Positions 23,431 to 31,169 of a DNA stretch of 50,603 nucleotides are shown piece by piece. Numbering within the stretch: position 1 is the stretch's first letter; each line of letters begins with the position of its first letter. This DNA is from Streptacidiphilus carbonis (GTDB lineage: Bacteria; Actinomycetota; Actinomycetes; Streptomycetales; Streptomycetaceae). A model generated the notes under the pieces. It did not search any database. It worked only from the letters and a program-made list of their open reading frames with translations, and had not been told where the DNA came from. The position numbers were made by a program, and so were the translations under genes. Location of the stretch: assembly GCF_000787775.1 (NCBI RefSeq), contig NZ_BBPM01000006.1:140060-190662 (forward strand), read 5' to 3'.

Positions 23431-26327
23431 GCCGAGCCGCTGCCCCCGCCACTGCCCCCGCCACTGCGCCCGCTTCTGCCGCTGCCGCTGCCGCTGCCGA
23501 GGGGACGTTCGACGCCCTGCGGCTCCAGCTGAGCGAAGCGGCCGAGCGGTTCGCCGACGGCCCCGGCGCGCTGGAGGGCCTGCTGCGCGGCATCGTCGAC
23601 GACGTCGACCGCGCGGTCCGCGAGCCGCTGGAGATCTTCCCGGTCTGCCACCACTCCCCCGCCTCCGCGCTGGCCATGGCCCGCCGACTGCGCGAGAAGC
23701 AGCCGACGGTGGTCTACCTGGAGCTGTGCGAGGACCTGGCGCCGCTCCTGGCCGAGCTGCGCAACTGCCAGCTCCCGGTCGCCGTCCAGGCGTTCGCCAG
23801 CGAGATCGAGGGCTTCCCGGCCGGGTGGGCACCGCTGTCGGTGGTCGCGCCGATCACCGAGGCGTCCGCCGAGTACCAGGCGATCGCCTACGCCCTGGAC
23901 ACCCCCGGGGTGGAGCTGGTGCTGGTCGACCGCTCCAGCGACCACGTCTTCCAGTGGGAGCCCTACGAGGAGCCCGGACGGCCCGATCCCGACGCCGCGC
24001 CACCCGGCCCCGACACGGCGCATCCGGAGGACGGCGCGGCGCTGCACGGCGACGCGGTCGGCGTCCAGGTCGGCGAGCTGCGCCCGCGCTTCGCCGACCT
24101 GGAGCAGCACCTGCTGCGCCACGGCCGGGTCCGGCACTGGTCGGAGTGGTGGCACCAGTACGTCGAGCTACCGCTCGGCGACGCCGACCACGACACCTAC
24201 CGGCAGGCGTTGTTCCTGATCGGCTCGCTGTTCCGGCGGCTGGCGCCGGGCGACGAGCGCCGCACCGCGGTCGACGAGGACCGCGAGCGCTACATGTGGA
24301 CCCGGATCCGGCAGCATCTGACCGCTACCGGGACCGACCCCGCCGATGCCCTGTACGTCTGCGGGGCCGCCCACGCGGCCAGCCGGGTGGACGAGTTCGG
24401 CGTGGACGGCAGCGACACCTTCGAGATCAGCCCGCGCACCGGCACCAGCTGGCAGTACGGCCTGATCCCGTCCAGCCACGCCGCCATCGAGGCGCAGTTC
24501 GGTCTGGCAGCAGGCTCGGTGTCGATCGCGGCGACCGTATGGACGAAGAACCTCAAGCGTTCCAAGGTCGCCCCGTTCCGCCTGGCCGGCCAGGCCGGCA
24601 CCAAGAAGCCCGCCCGGGCCGGGAAGGCCAAGACCGGTGCCGCCGTGCCCGCGACTGCGCACGCGACGGCTGCAGCCGTACCGGCGGCGGACCAGCTCTC
24701 CGGGTTCCTGCAGCGGCCCCCGGTCCTGGACGGCCTGGACGTGTCCGAGCTGATGGGCTGGTGCGTGGACATCGTCCGGGCCGCCCGCCGGGCCGGCTAC
24801 CTGGCCTCCACCGCCGACGCGATCGCCGTCTTCGAGACCTCGATCCTGCTGGCCGGGATGCGGGACCGGGCCAAGCCCAACCCGTACGACTTCCTGGACG
24901 CGGCGGTCACCTGCATCGAGAAGGACACCGTGCCCGGACGGCGCGACGTGCGCCGTCTGGTGGAGATCATGATGGGCGGCGACCGGATCGGCCGGGTCGG
25001 CTACGAGGCGCTCCCACCGCTGGCCCGCGACGTCCACGACCGGCTCGCCGCGCTCGACCTGCCCCTGGAACGGCGCGGGGTGCAGCGGGCGCTGCTGGAC
25101 ATCTCCGGCCGCCCGGAGCTGGAGCGCTGCTCCGACGTGCTGTGGATGCTGCGGTACCTGATGCCCCCCGGCAGCGCCCGGCCCATCATGGGCGAGCGCA
25201 AGCTCGGGCAGCGCCCGATCCAGGAGTCCTGGGACCTGGCCCTGGGCACCCACCAGCGCGCACTGATCGAAATCGGCTACGAGGGCGTCAGCATCGAGCA
25301 GGTGCTGGAGCAGCGGCTGCGTCGCACCGCCAACGGCCCGCAGGCCACCGCAGCCGGCGTGCTGGAGGCCGTCGAGGACGCCACGCTGTACCTGCGCAGC
25401 CGCCGCCTGGCCGACGAGCTCGGCGCCCGCGCCCTGGAGGTGCTGGCCACCGAGCGAACCGTGGACAGCGCCCCCGAGGTACTGCAGCGGGTACGACGGC
25501 TGCTCGGGTACTACCGCTCCTCCGAACCGGCCCTCCCCGGCTGGATCGAGTCCTTCACCAAGACCGGCTACGCCCACTACTGCACCCTGCTGCCCACCGC
25601 GTTCACCGACGACGAGGCGACGGTGCGTCAGGTCGCGGCGATGCTGGGGTTCCTGTTCAGCATGGAGTCGCTGGCCCTGTCGCTGGGATGCGACCGGGCC
25701 CAGTTGGAGCTGTCCCTGGCGCAGTCGCACCCCGAGGAGCCGGCGAAGGTCGCCCTGCTGTGGGCGGCTCAGGTCCAGATCGGCCGGCAGTCCCGCGCCG
25801 ATCTGCGCCGGCGCTGCGACGACCTGCTGGGCAACCCGCTCACGCTGCCCGTCTACCCCCGGTACCTCAGCGGGCTCATCCACGCTCTGGAGCCCGCGCC
25901 CGGGCTGGCCGACTTCGTGGTGGAGGCGCTCTCCAACGCCTTCGGCCGGCTGCCGGACCCGGTGCTGCTGCCGTGGCTGCCGCTGCTGATCACCTCGCTC
26001 CGGGGCGGCGGCAGCCACCTCGTCCCCGTGCTGGTGCGCGAGGCCGGACGGATCTTCCCCGGCCGCCTGGACGCGCTGGACGCCTGGACCCCGCCGTGGC
26101 TCGCCCCGCCGGCCCGCCCGCGCCCCGCAGCCGCCCCGGGGCGGCCCTCCACCCGCGCCGCCCTGCTGGCCGCACACCCCGCGGCCTGCGACGCCGCCGC
26201 GGCCCTGCTCGGCTGCGACGACCCCTGGGCCCCCACCGAGGGCACCGCACCGCTTCCGACCGGTGCGGCCCTGCTCACCCGCCACCCGCAGACGGCAAAG
26301 GCCGCCGCCGTCCTAGTCGGCGGTTGA
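23427..26327 (+). CDS. DUF5682-family protein (YehM-like), large partner in the MoxR-vWA cluster
   Basis: A 966-aa protein. The start is the GTG at 23427, overlapping the ATPase stop. After a low-complexity Ala/Pro/Thr leader (residues 2-25) comes a domain with PVCHHSPAS (H75-H76-S77-P78), VVYLELCEDL, FASEIEG and VELVLVDRSSDH, which is the DUF5682 pattern and resembles TraB/erythromycin-esterase-like folds. The HH and Glu/Asp residues may form an active or metal site. A linker rich in Lys/Ala lies near residues 385-415. The C-terminal 550 residues are helical (RRLVEIMMGGDRIG, LLGYYRSSEPALPGWIESF). Its 3' end overlaps the convergent MFS gene by 15 bp. Biochemical role unknown. Confidence 0.85.
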   Translation: MSRAAAPATAPATAPASAAAAAAAEGTFDALRLQLSEAAERFADGPGALEGLLRGIVDDVDRAVREPLEIFPVCHHSPASALAMARRLREKQPTVVYLELCEDLAPLLAELRNCQLPVAVQAFASEIEGFPAGWAPLSVVAPITEASAEYQAIAYALDTPGVELVLVDRSSDHVFQWEPYEEPGRPDPDAAPPGPDTAHPEDGAALHGDAVGVQVGELRPRFADLEQHLLRHGRVRHWSEWWHQYVELPLGDADHDTYRQALFLIGSLFRRLAPGDERRTAVDEDRERYMWTRIRQHLTATGTDPADALYVCGAAHAASRVDEFGVDGSDTFEISPRTGTSWQYGLIPSSHAAIEAQFGLAAGSVSIAATVWTKNLKRSKVAPFRLAGQAGTKKPARAGKAKTGAAVPATAHATAAAVPAADQLSGFLQRPPVLDGLDVSELMGWCVDIVRAARRAGYLASTADAIAVFETSILLAGMRDRAKPNPYDFLDAAVTCIEKDTVPGRRDVRRLVEIMMGGDRIGRVGYEALPPLARDVHDRLAALDLPLERRGVQRALLDISGRPELERCSDVLWMLRYLMPPGSARPIMGERKLGQRPIQESWDLALGTHQRALIEIGYEGVSIEQVLEQRLRRTANGPQATAAGVLEAVEDATLYLRSRRLADELGARALEVLATERTVDSAPEVLQRVRRLLGYYRSSEPALPGWIESFTKTGYAHYCTLLPTAFTDDEATVRQVAAMLGFLFSMESLALSLGCDRAQLELSLAQSHPEEPAKVALLWAAQVQIGRQSRADLRRRCDDLLGNPLTLPVYPRYLSGLIHALEPAPGLADFVVEALSNAFGRLPDPVLLPWLPLLITSLRGGGSHLVPVLVREAGRIFPGRLDALDAWTPPWLAPPARPRPAAAPGRPSTRAALLAAHPAACDAAAALLGCDDPWAPTEGTAPLPTGAALLTRHPQTAKAAAVLVGG

Positions 26328-27557
26328 ACTCACGCGGGGTGGCAACGCACCGGCGTCCGCGGGTCCGGTCTGCCCCTGCACGTCGGATGCGGTCCCGGTG
26401 ACCGCCGGCGGGCGGACCAGGCCCGCGGCGAGCGCGGCCGCCGCGCAGCAGGCGATCGGGAGGAAGAAGGCGGCGGTCAGCGGCATCAGATGGGTGAGCC
26501 AGCCGATCACCGCCGGACCGGCGAGCATGCCCAGGTACCCCAGGCTGGCCACCCGGGACACGTTCGCGCCGGCCGCCTGCGCGTCGACGTGCCCTGCGGC
26601 GCTGAACAGTTGGGGCACGCAGCCCGACAGTCCCGCGCCGAACAGGGCCCAGCCGACCAGGGCGAGCGGGATCCAGCTCGACAGCGCGGCCACGGTCAGT
26701 CCGACGGCCGCGATGGCGGCGCCGTAGCGCAGCACCGCGAACGCCCCGAAGCGCGCGGCGGTCCGGTCGGTCAGCAGCCGTCCCACCGTCATCGCGACGG
26801 AGAACGCCCCGTAGGCCAGGGCCGCGGTGGCGGGGGCCGCGTCCAGGACCGTGCGCAGGTGCAGGGTGCTCCAGTCGTTGGCGACGCCCTCGCTGAGCAT
26901 CACCATCAGGGCCAGGGCCGCCAGGCCCCAGATCCGCCGCGAGGTCCGGCGCCCGCGCGGGCCCGTGGTGGGGGCGACCGGATCCGCGGCAGGCGCGGCG
27001 GGGCGGCGCAGCAGCAGCGGCGCCGTCGCCAGGCCGATGACGGCGCCGATGACCGCCGCGGTCCCGAGCGTCGTGGCGGGGGTCCAACCGGCACTGATCG
27101 CCCGGGCCCCGGCCAGGGCGGCCAGCACGCCGCCGAGGGAGTAGGCGGCGTGGAAGACGGCCAGGATCGGGCGCCGGTAGGCGTGCTCCACCTGGACGGC
27201 GTGGGTGTTCATGCTGACGTCCAGCACCCCGTTCCCGAGGCCGAAGACGAACAGCGCCCCGGTCAGTGGGGCCGCGCCGGTCGCCAGGCCGGGCAGGGCC
27301 AGGGTCGCGCTGCACAGCGCGGCGCCCGCAGGCACCATCACGCGGGCGCCGAACCGGTCGGCCAGCGGTCCGGCCACCCGCATCCCGACGAAGGCTCCGA
27401 ACGCGAGCAGCAGCAGGAGTTCGCCGAGCACGGCGTGGCTGATCCCGGTGCGGTGCTCGACGGTGGGGATCTGGACCACCCACATCCCCATGACCGTCCC
27501 GTTGAGGATGAAGTAGACGAAGGTGGCCAGTCGTGCGGCCCGCAGTGATCGATCCAT
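26313..27557 (-). CDS. major facilitator superfamily transporter (YbjJ-like)
   Basis: A 414-aa MFS permease with about 12 hydrophobic helices. The loop between helices 2 and 3 (GMRVAGPLADRFGAR, about residues 58-72) carries the family D-R-x-G motif; its equivalent in the second half is GRLLTDRTAARFGA. A basic central loop (PTTGPRGRRTSRR) lies at about residues 195-207. The substrate is unknown; the closest group is the E. coli YbjJ-like MFS family, and control by a DeoR regulator suggests a sugar or sugar-like solute. The ATG at 27557 has no clear ribosome site and TATGTT lies just upstream, so it may be leaderless. Divergent from the DeoR gene. Confidence 0.88.
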   Translation of the reverse strand: MDRSLRAARLATFVYFILNGTVMGMWVVQIPTVEHRTGISHAVLGELLLLLAFGAFVGMRVAGPLADRFGARVMVPAGAALCSATLALPGLATGAAPLTGALFVFGLGNGVLDVSMNTHAVQVEHAYRRPILAVFHAAYSLGGVLAALAGARAISAGWTPATTLGTAAVIGAVIGLATAPLLLRRPAAPAADPVAPTTGPRGRRTSRRIWGLAALALMVMLSEGVANDWSTLHLRTVLDAAPATAALAYGAFSVAMTVGRLLTDRTAARFGAFAVLRYGAAIAAVGLTVAALSSWIPLALVGWALFGAGLSGCVPQLFSAAGHVDAQAAGANVSRVASLGYLGMLAGPAVIGWLTHLMPLTAAFFLPIACCAAAALAAGLVRPPAVTGTASDVQGQTGPADAGALPPRVSSTAD

Positions 27558-27570
27558 GGATCAAACATAA

Positions 27571-27589
27571 CGAACATAATCTCTGTTCG
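27571..27589. promoter_or_regulatory. operator in the MFS/DeoR divergent promoter
   Basis: CGAACATAATCTCTGTTCG has 6-bp perfect arms (CGAACA/TGTTCG) and 7-bp spacing. An additional AACATAA copy at 27564-27570 makes a short direct repeat with it. The site sits in an AT-rich patch between the two starts and is the probable DeoR-protein binding site. Confidence 0.6.
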
Positions 27590-27630
27590 TAAATTGATTT
27601 AACGCACAGACATGATGTTCAATAGGTGGC

Positions 27631-28392
27631 ATGGCGAACACGGACCGGCTCAGAAGGATCACGCAGGCGGTGCAGGAGGCCGGCACGCTCGGGGTCGCGG
27701 AGTTGGCGGGACTCACCGGTGCCTCGGAGATGACCGTCCGGCGCGACCTCGACCTGCTGATGAGCCAGGGCGTGTTGGAGCGCTACCGCGGCGGCGCGCG
27801 CAGCCTGCTGCTGCGCGGCGAGGAGCCGCCTTTCGCCCTCAGGGCGGAGGAGGCAGCCGAGGCCAAGCGGCGCATCGCCGGCCATGTGGCGGGACTGCTC
27901 GCGGACGGCGAGTCGGTGGTGCTCGACAGCGGCACGACCTGTGTGGAGGTCGCGCGGGCGCTGCGCGGACGCCGCCTCACGGTCATGCCGCTGTCGCTGC
28001 CGGCCGTCAACGTACTCGTCGACGAGCCCGGCTCGACCACGGTGCTGGTCCCCGGCGGCCGCCCGCGCCGGGGCGAGGGCGCGCTCACCGGGCCGCTGAC
28101 CCGCGCCTCGCTGGCGGCACTGCGTTTCGACACCGCCGTCGTGGGCTGCTGCGGCCTGACCGCCGAACAGGGGCTGACCGCCTACGACCTGGACGACGCC
28201 GACATCAAGCGCACCGCCATCGCCTCCGCCCGCCGCGTCATCGCCGTCGCCGACGGCGGCAAACTGACCCGCGCCGCCCTCGCGTTCGCCGTCCCCGCCA
28301 CCGCGCTGACCGCCCTGGTCACCGACGACACCGCCCCCGAGGAGGAACTCCAGGCACTCGCCGCCGCCGGAGTGACCGTCAGCACCGTATGA
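27631..28392 (+). CDS. DeoR/GlpR-family transcriptional regulator
   Basis: A 253-aa DeoR protein. The winged helix occupies residues 5-57 (RRITQAVQEAGTLGVAELAGL, EMTVRRDLDLL, LERYRGGA), and the sugar-phosphate sensor domain follows with VVLDSGTTCVEVARAL (about residues 96-111) and VVGCCGLTAEQGLTAYD. It probably represses the divergent MFS gene and itself through the CGAACA-N7-TGTTCG dyad. The ATG at 27631 is preceded by TAGGTGG. The effector is probably a sugar phosphate, by family analogy. Confidence 0.9.
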   Translation: MANTDRLRRITQAVQEAGTLGVAELAGLTGASEMTVRRDLDLLMSQGVLERYRGGARSLLLRGEEPPFALRAEEAAEAKRRIAGHVAGLLADGESVVLDSGTTCVEVARALRGRRLTVMPLSLPAVNVLVDEPGSTTVLVPGGRPRRGEGALTGPLTRASLAALRFDTAVVGCCGLTAEQGLTAYDLDDADIKRTAIASARRVIAVADGGKLTRAALAFAVPATALTALVTDDTAPEEELQALAAAGVTVSTV

Positions 28393-28410
28393 CCACACCG
28401 GACTGATCGC

Positions 28411-28416
28411 TATGGT
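28411..28416 (+). promoter_or_regulatory. -10 box of the VOC gene
   Basis: TATGGT lies 7 nt before the ATG at 28424 and implies a leaderless transcript. An ATG embedded in the box (28412) is an alternative but unlikely start. Confidence 0.45.
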
Positions 28417-28423
28417 CTGTCGC

Positions 28424-28804
28424 ATGCATCGAACCCGTGTCTACGCCGTCCTCATCGACACCCCCGAGGCGCAGGCGGCGGAGGCCGCCTCGTTCTGGTC
28501 CGCCGCACTGGGCGCGGCCGCCCGGGTGGACAAGAGGGAGCCGCAGTTCACCGTCCTGCCCGATGCCCTGCCCGGACTGGTCACCGTCGTGCAGTCGGTG
28601 GACGACGCCCCCCGCTTCCACATCGACATCGAGACCGACGACGTCCGCGCCGAGACAGCCCGACTCCTGGCGCTCGGCGCCACCGAGGTGTCCGACTGGC
28701 TGGAATGCCGCACCCTCCGCGCCCCCGGCGGCCACCTCCTGTGCGTCGTCCCCGTACACAGCGACCCCGACTACTTCGCCGCCCACGCCCACACCTGGCC
28801 GTAG
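28424..28804 (+). CDS. VOC-family (glyoxalase-like) protein
   Basis: A 126-aa single VOC unit. RTRVYAVLIDTP begins the fold, SFWSAALGA is the first helix, PRFHIDIETDDVRAETARLLALGA is the second beta-alpha unit, and APGGHLLCVVPV is the closing strand. H70 (in RFHIDIE) and a C-terminal Glu/His could bind a metal. Proteins of this kind usually act as dimers. It is downstream of the DeoR gene on the same strand but with its own -10 box, so probably separate. Substrate unknown. Confidence 0.85.
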   Translation: MHRTRVYAVLIDTPEAQAAEAASFWSAALGAAARVDKREPQFTVLPDALPGLVTVVQSVDDAPRFHIDIETDDVRAETARLLALGATEVSDWLECRTLRAPGGHLLCVVPVHSDPDYFAAHAHTWP

Positions 28805-29121
28805 CCCGCAACACCGAACATCCGAAGGGCCGCTGCGCCGGCGGCTGGCCGATGTCGACCACGCGGGCCCAGGCGGGCGGGTGGTCCGGGGCGTAGTCGG
28901 GGTTGTCCTCGTTCCGGGAGCGGGTCGGCTCATGGCGGGCGAAGAGGCCGATGACCGTGCGGCACGGAGGGCGGGTGGCGGGCCAGGGGGCCTGACCGTC
29001 GGTCAGGGCGACTATCTGCTGACCACCAGTGCCTGGAGTACCGCAGAGCGCGCCTGGCTGCACCGCGCTCCGCGCCGGGACGCCGCACCGGCGGCTCGGA
29101 ACGACCCTGCCGCACCAGTCT
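28805..29121. other. gene-free stretch, possible decayed gene
   Basis: No convincing start or ribosome site is seen on either strand between the VOC gene and the promoter of the zinc-finger gene. One leftward frame (28581-29063) reads protein-like in the middle (IGLFARHEPTRSRNEDNPDY, then APDHPPAWARVVDIGQPPA), but it runs into the VOC gene and has no credible 5' end. It may be a remnant. Confidence 0.35.
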
Positions 29122-29149
29122 TGTCAGGCGGGGCCTGACACTCTAAGGT
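29121..29149 (+). promoter_or_regulatory. sigma-70-type promoter of the zinc-finger/HTH gene
   Basis: TTGTCA (29121-29126) and TAAGGT (29144-29149) are separated by exactly 17 bp, a good housekeeping promoter, with transcription expected near 29156. It is bracketed by two copies of the GTCAGGC dyad. Confidence 0.65.
29122..29140. promoter_or_regulatory. palindromic operator 1 of the zinc-finger/HTH gene
   Basis: TGTCAGGCGGGGCCTGACA is a perfect dyad with 8-bp arms around GGG. It overlaps the -35 box (TTGTCA, 29121-29126). Confidence 0.75.
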
Positions 29150-29160
29150 TGCCGACAGGC

Positions 29161-29179
29161 CGTCAGGCAACGCCTGACG
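29161..29179. promoter_or_regulatory. palindromic operator 2 of the zinc-finger/HTH gene
   Basis: CGTCAGGCAACGCCTGACG is a perfect dyad with 8-bp arms around AAC, centred 39 bp from operator 1. It lies just after the expected transcription start, so a bound protein would block transcription. Confidence 0.75.
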
Positions 29180-29204
29180 GCAGGCCGATCGAGGAGACGA
29201 AGCC

Positions 29205-29585
29205 ATGCCGACAACCGCACCCTCCCCCACCGAGGTCCACTGCTCCTTCTGCGTCAAGCCGGCGCCCGCGGTCGCGAAGATCATCGCCGGCCCCGGCGTC
29301 TACATCTGCAATGAGTGCGTGAGCCTGTGCAACGACATCCTGGGCCAGGAGGCCGCCGCCGGGCCGGCCTCCTCCGAGGTTCCCGACTGGGAGGACATGA
29401 CGGACGAGCAGATCCTGGAGCGGCTGCCGCGCATCGCCGCCGTCGGCGCACAGGTGGACGGCAGCCTGCGGCTCCTGGTGGACCGGCTGCGGGAGCGCGG
29501 CGTCTCCTGGGCCAGGATCGGCACCGCCCTCAGCATGACCCGCCAGTCGGCCTGGGAGCGCTACGCCCCCCAGCGCGAGCAGTGA
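29205..29585 (+). CDS. ClpX-type C4 zinc-finger protein with C-terminal HTH-like segment
   Basis: A 126-aa protein. Residues 12-45 form a ClpX zinc-binding domain (C13-x2-C16 and C35-x2-C38: CSFC, then [15 protein letters not shown]), but no AAA ATPase follows. The C-terminal part (about residues 85-120: [32 protein letters not shown]) reads as a helix-turn-helix. The combination suggests a zinc-dependent DNA-binding regulator, or an adaptor that recognises ClpX-type clients. GAGGAG precedes the ATG. The twin GTCAGGC-N3-GCCTGAC operators at its promoter make autoregulation likely. Confidence 0.85.
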   Translation: MPTTAPSPTEVHCSFCVKPAPAVAKIIAGPGVYICNECVSLCNDILGQEAAAGPASSEVPDWEDMTDEQILERLPRIAAVGAQVDGSLRLLVDRLRERGVSWARIGTALSMTRQSAWERYAPQREQ

Positions 29586-29647
29586 CCGGCACGGCAGGGG
29601 GCACCAGCGGGGCCGGGGCCCGCGAGGGCCTGTGATTGGATCTCGGC

Positions 29648-30340
29648 ATGGCTGATGTCGAGGTTGTGCAGGTCTTCCTGGGTGCCGACGGGACCGGGGG
29701 CAGTCCGCTGGGCGTGGTCCGCGACGGGGCCTCGGTACGGGGTGTGGCGGATCGCCAGGAGGTCGCCCGGCGGCTCGGCTTCTCCGAGACGGTGTTCGTG
29801 GACCACACCGCGCGGGGCGAGGTGGACATCTACACGCCCAGCGTGCGGCTGCCCTTCGCCGGCTATCCGCTGATCGGCACCGCCTGGCTGCTGCGCCACC
29901 ACGGCGAAGCGGTCGACCTGCTCCGGACCGAGGCCGGCGAGGTCGCGACCTGGGCCGACGGGGACTTCACCTGGATCCGCGGCCGGGCCGAGTGGGTGTC
30001 GGGCAAGCGCACCCAGCAGTTCGGTTCCGCCGCGGAGGTCGACGCGCTGCCGGCCCCGCCCCCGGGCGAGGGCTGGCTCTACGCCTGGGCCTGGGCGGAC
30101 GAGGCCGCGGGCACGGTCAGGGCCCGCGGCTTCCCCCGCCGCGGCGACGCCATCACCGAGGACGAGGCGACCGGCGCCGCCGCGATGCTGCTCGCCGGCG
30201 AGTTGGGCCGGGACCTGCGGATCCGCCAGGGCGCGGGCTCGGAGATCCTGGCCCGTGTCTCCGACCAGGGCTGGATCGAGGTCGGTGGCCGCGTCGCAGC
30301 AGTCGGCTCCGCCGGGACCGGTGGGGCCGGTCAGGACTGA
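29648..30340 (+). CDS. PhzF-family (phenazine-biosynthesis-like) protein
   Basis: A 230-aa protein with PhzF-like features: an N-terminal VVQVFLGADGTGGSPLGVV, the conserved Glu in GFSETVFV (about residue 47), and a diminished GHPTIG-type loop (FAGYPLIGTAWLL, about residues 75-87). The C-terminal half has GDAITEDEATGAAAMLLAG, equivalent to the second conserved ExxxTGSA-type loop. PhzF proteins are isomerases or epimerases with a diaminopimelate-epimerase fold. It is shorter than usual (about 260-300 aa). The ATG at 29648 is preferred over upstream options. It is convergent with the next gene, overlapping by 10 bp. Substrate unknown. Confidence 0.82.
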   Translation: MADVEVVQVFLGADGTGGSPLGVVRDGASVRGVADRQEVARRLGFSETVFVDHTARGEVDIYTPSVRLPFAGYPLIGTAWLLRHHGEAVDLLRTEAGEVATWADGDFTWIRGRAEWVSGKRTQQFGSAAEVDALPAPPPGEGWLYAWAWADEAAGTVRARGFPRRGDAITEDEATGAAAMLLAGELGRDLRIRQGAGSEILARVSDQGWIEVGGRVAAVGSAGTGGAGQD

Positions 30341-31029
30341 GCGGGTACCGCCTGGCGGATCTCGGCCTGACCGAGGGCGCCGGGGGTGAAGACCGCGGCG
30401 GCGATGCGCAGGTCCTCCGGCAGCGCCGCCCACAGCTCCCGGGAGAGATCGTGGGAGCTGTGGGCCCTGGTCCGGAACTCGATGAACGGACGCCCCGTGG
30501 CGATGTCGCGCCCGTCCGACTGATAGGTCGTCATCAGCACGCCCTCGCCCGGGGCCAGGCCACCGGCCTGGAGCGTCAGCCGATTGGTGGCGGTGCGTTC
30601 CCCGCCGCTGTGCCGCGCGGCGCCGAACCAGGCCCTGGCCGTGTCGCCGAGGTCCAGGACCACGGTCAGCCGGGGCGTGAAGATCGGCGGGTCCGGCTCG
30701 TAGTCCAGCCCGTCCAGGGCCGGCGCCGGGGGCTGCCCGGCGGCGAGCCGGTCGGCGACCGCAGCCACCTGCTCCCCATTGCCGAAGACCAGCCACTCAC
30801 CGCTCCGGCGGCCGGCGACATAGTGCCGCAGCCGGTCGTGCCCGCCCGTCCCGGTCGGAGCCACGACGAGATCGCCCTCCGCTGTGCAACTCAAGGTCCG
30901 GGCACGGGACTCGGGGCTGCGCCCGGTCAGGAAGTAGCCGCCGAGCACCGACCCGTCAGCGGTTCTGCACCACAGCACACCACGGCCGGGATAGCGGTTG
31001 ACCGCCAGCACCTCATTCAGCCACTCCAC
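30331..31029 (-). CDS. IMP cyclohydrolase-like (PurO-type) family protein
   Basis: A 232-aa protein from the GTG at 31029, with GGAAGGA upstream. NRYPGRGVLWCRTADG, YFLTGRSPESRARTL and DLVVAPTG followed by HDRLRHYVAG match the archaeal-type IMP cyclohydrolase fold (IMP_cyclohyd family). The archaeal enzyme closes the IMP ring, the last step of purine synthesis. In bacteria the ring is closed by PurH, so this homologue may do something else. The frame stays open to a GTG at 31113, a longer but less likely start. It overlaps the PhzF-like 3' end by 10 bp. Confidence 0.75.
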   Translation of the reverse strand: MEWLNEVLAVNRYPGRGVLWCRTADGSVLGGYFLTGRSPESRARTLSCTAEGDLVVAPTGTGGHDRLRHYVAGRRSGEWLVFGNGEQVAAVADRLAAGQPPAPALDGLDYEPDPPIFTPRLTVVLDLGDTARAWFGAARHSGGERTATNRLTLQAGGLAPGEGVLMTTYQSDGRDIATGRPFIEFRTRAHSSHDLSRELWAALPEDLRIAAAVFTPGALGQAEIRQAVPAQS

Positions 31030-31130
31030 GAGTACGGCGTCCTTCCGCTCCGGGCGGCCCCTGTATACCAGACGGTAGGGAGCAGCGGGGGAACCGCAAA
31101 GAATCGTGCACACCCCGTCATCTGCCGAAC

Positions 31131-31157
31131 TACGTTGCTGATGTCCCGGTCAACGTA
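31131..31157. promoter_or_regulatory. inverted repeat upstream of the STAS gene
   Basis: TACGTTG (31131-31137) and CAACGTA (31151-31157) are perfect 7-bp arms 13 nt apart, immediately before the AGGAG of the STAS gene. It could be an operator or a leader hairpin. Confidence 0.35.
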
Positions 31158-31169
31158 ACAGGAGATCAT

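Noticed and set aside
22494-26327. A 1277-aa continuous frame covering most of the MoxR gene and all of DUF5682
   Set aside because: Its first 310 residues are an Arg/His-rich shadow of the MoxR gene in another frame. The real DUF5682 start is the GTG at 23427, overlapping the MoxR stop.
18620-26327. Calling the MoxR-vWA cluster a proven antiphage system
   Set aside because: No nuclease, toxin or known defence neighbour is seen, and similar sets occur in E. coli (yeh genes) without an assigned defence role. Reported only as a candidate system.
29648-30340. Phenazine biosynthesis cluster
   Set aside because: Only a short PhzF-like protein is present; no phzA-G genes are nearby.
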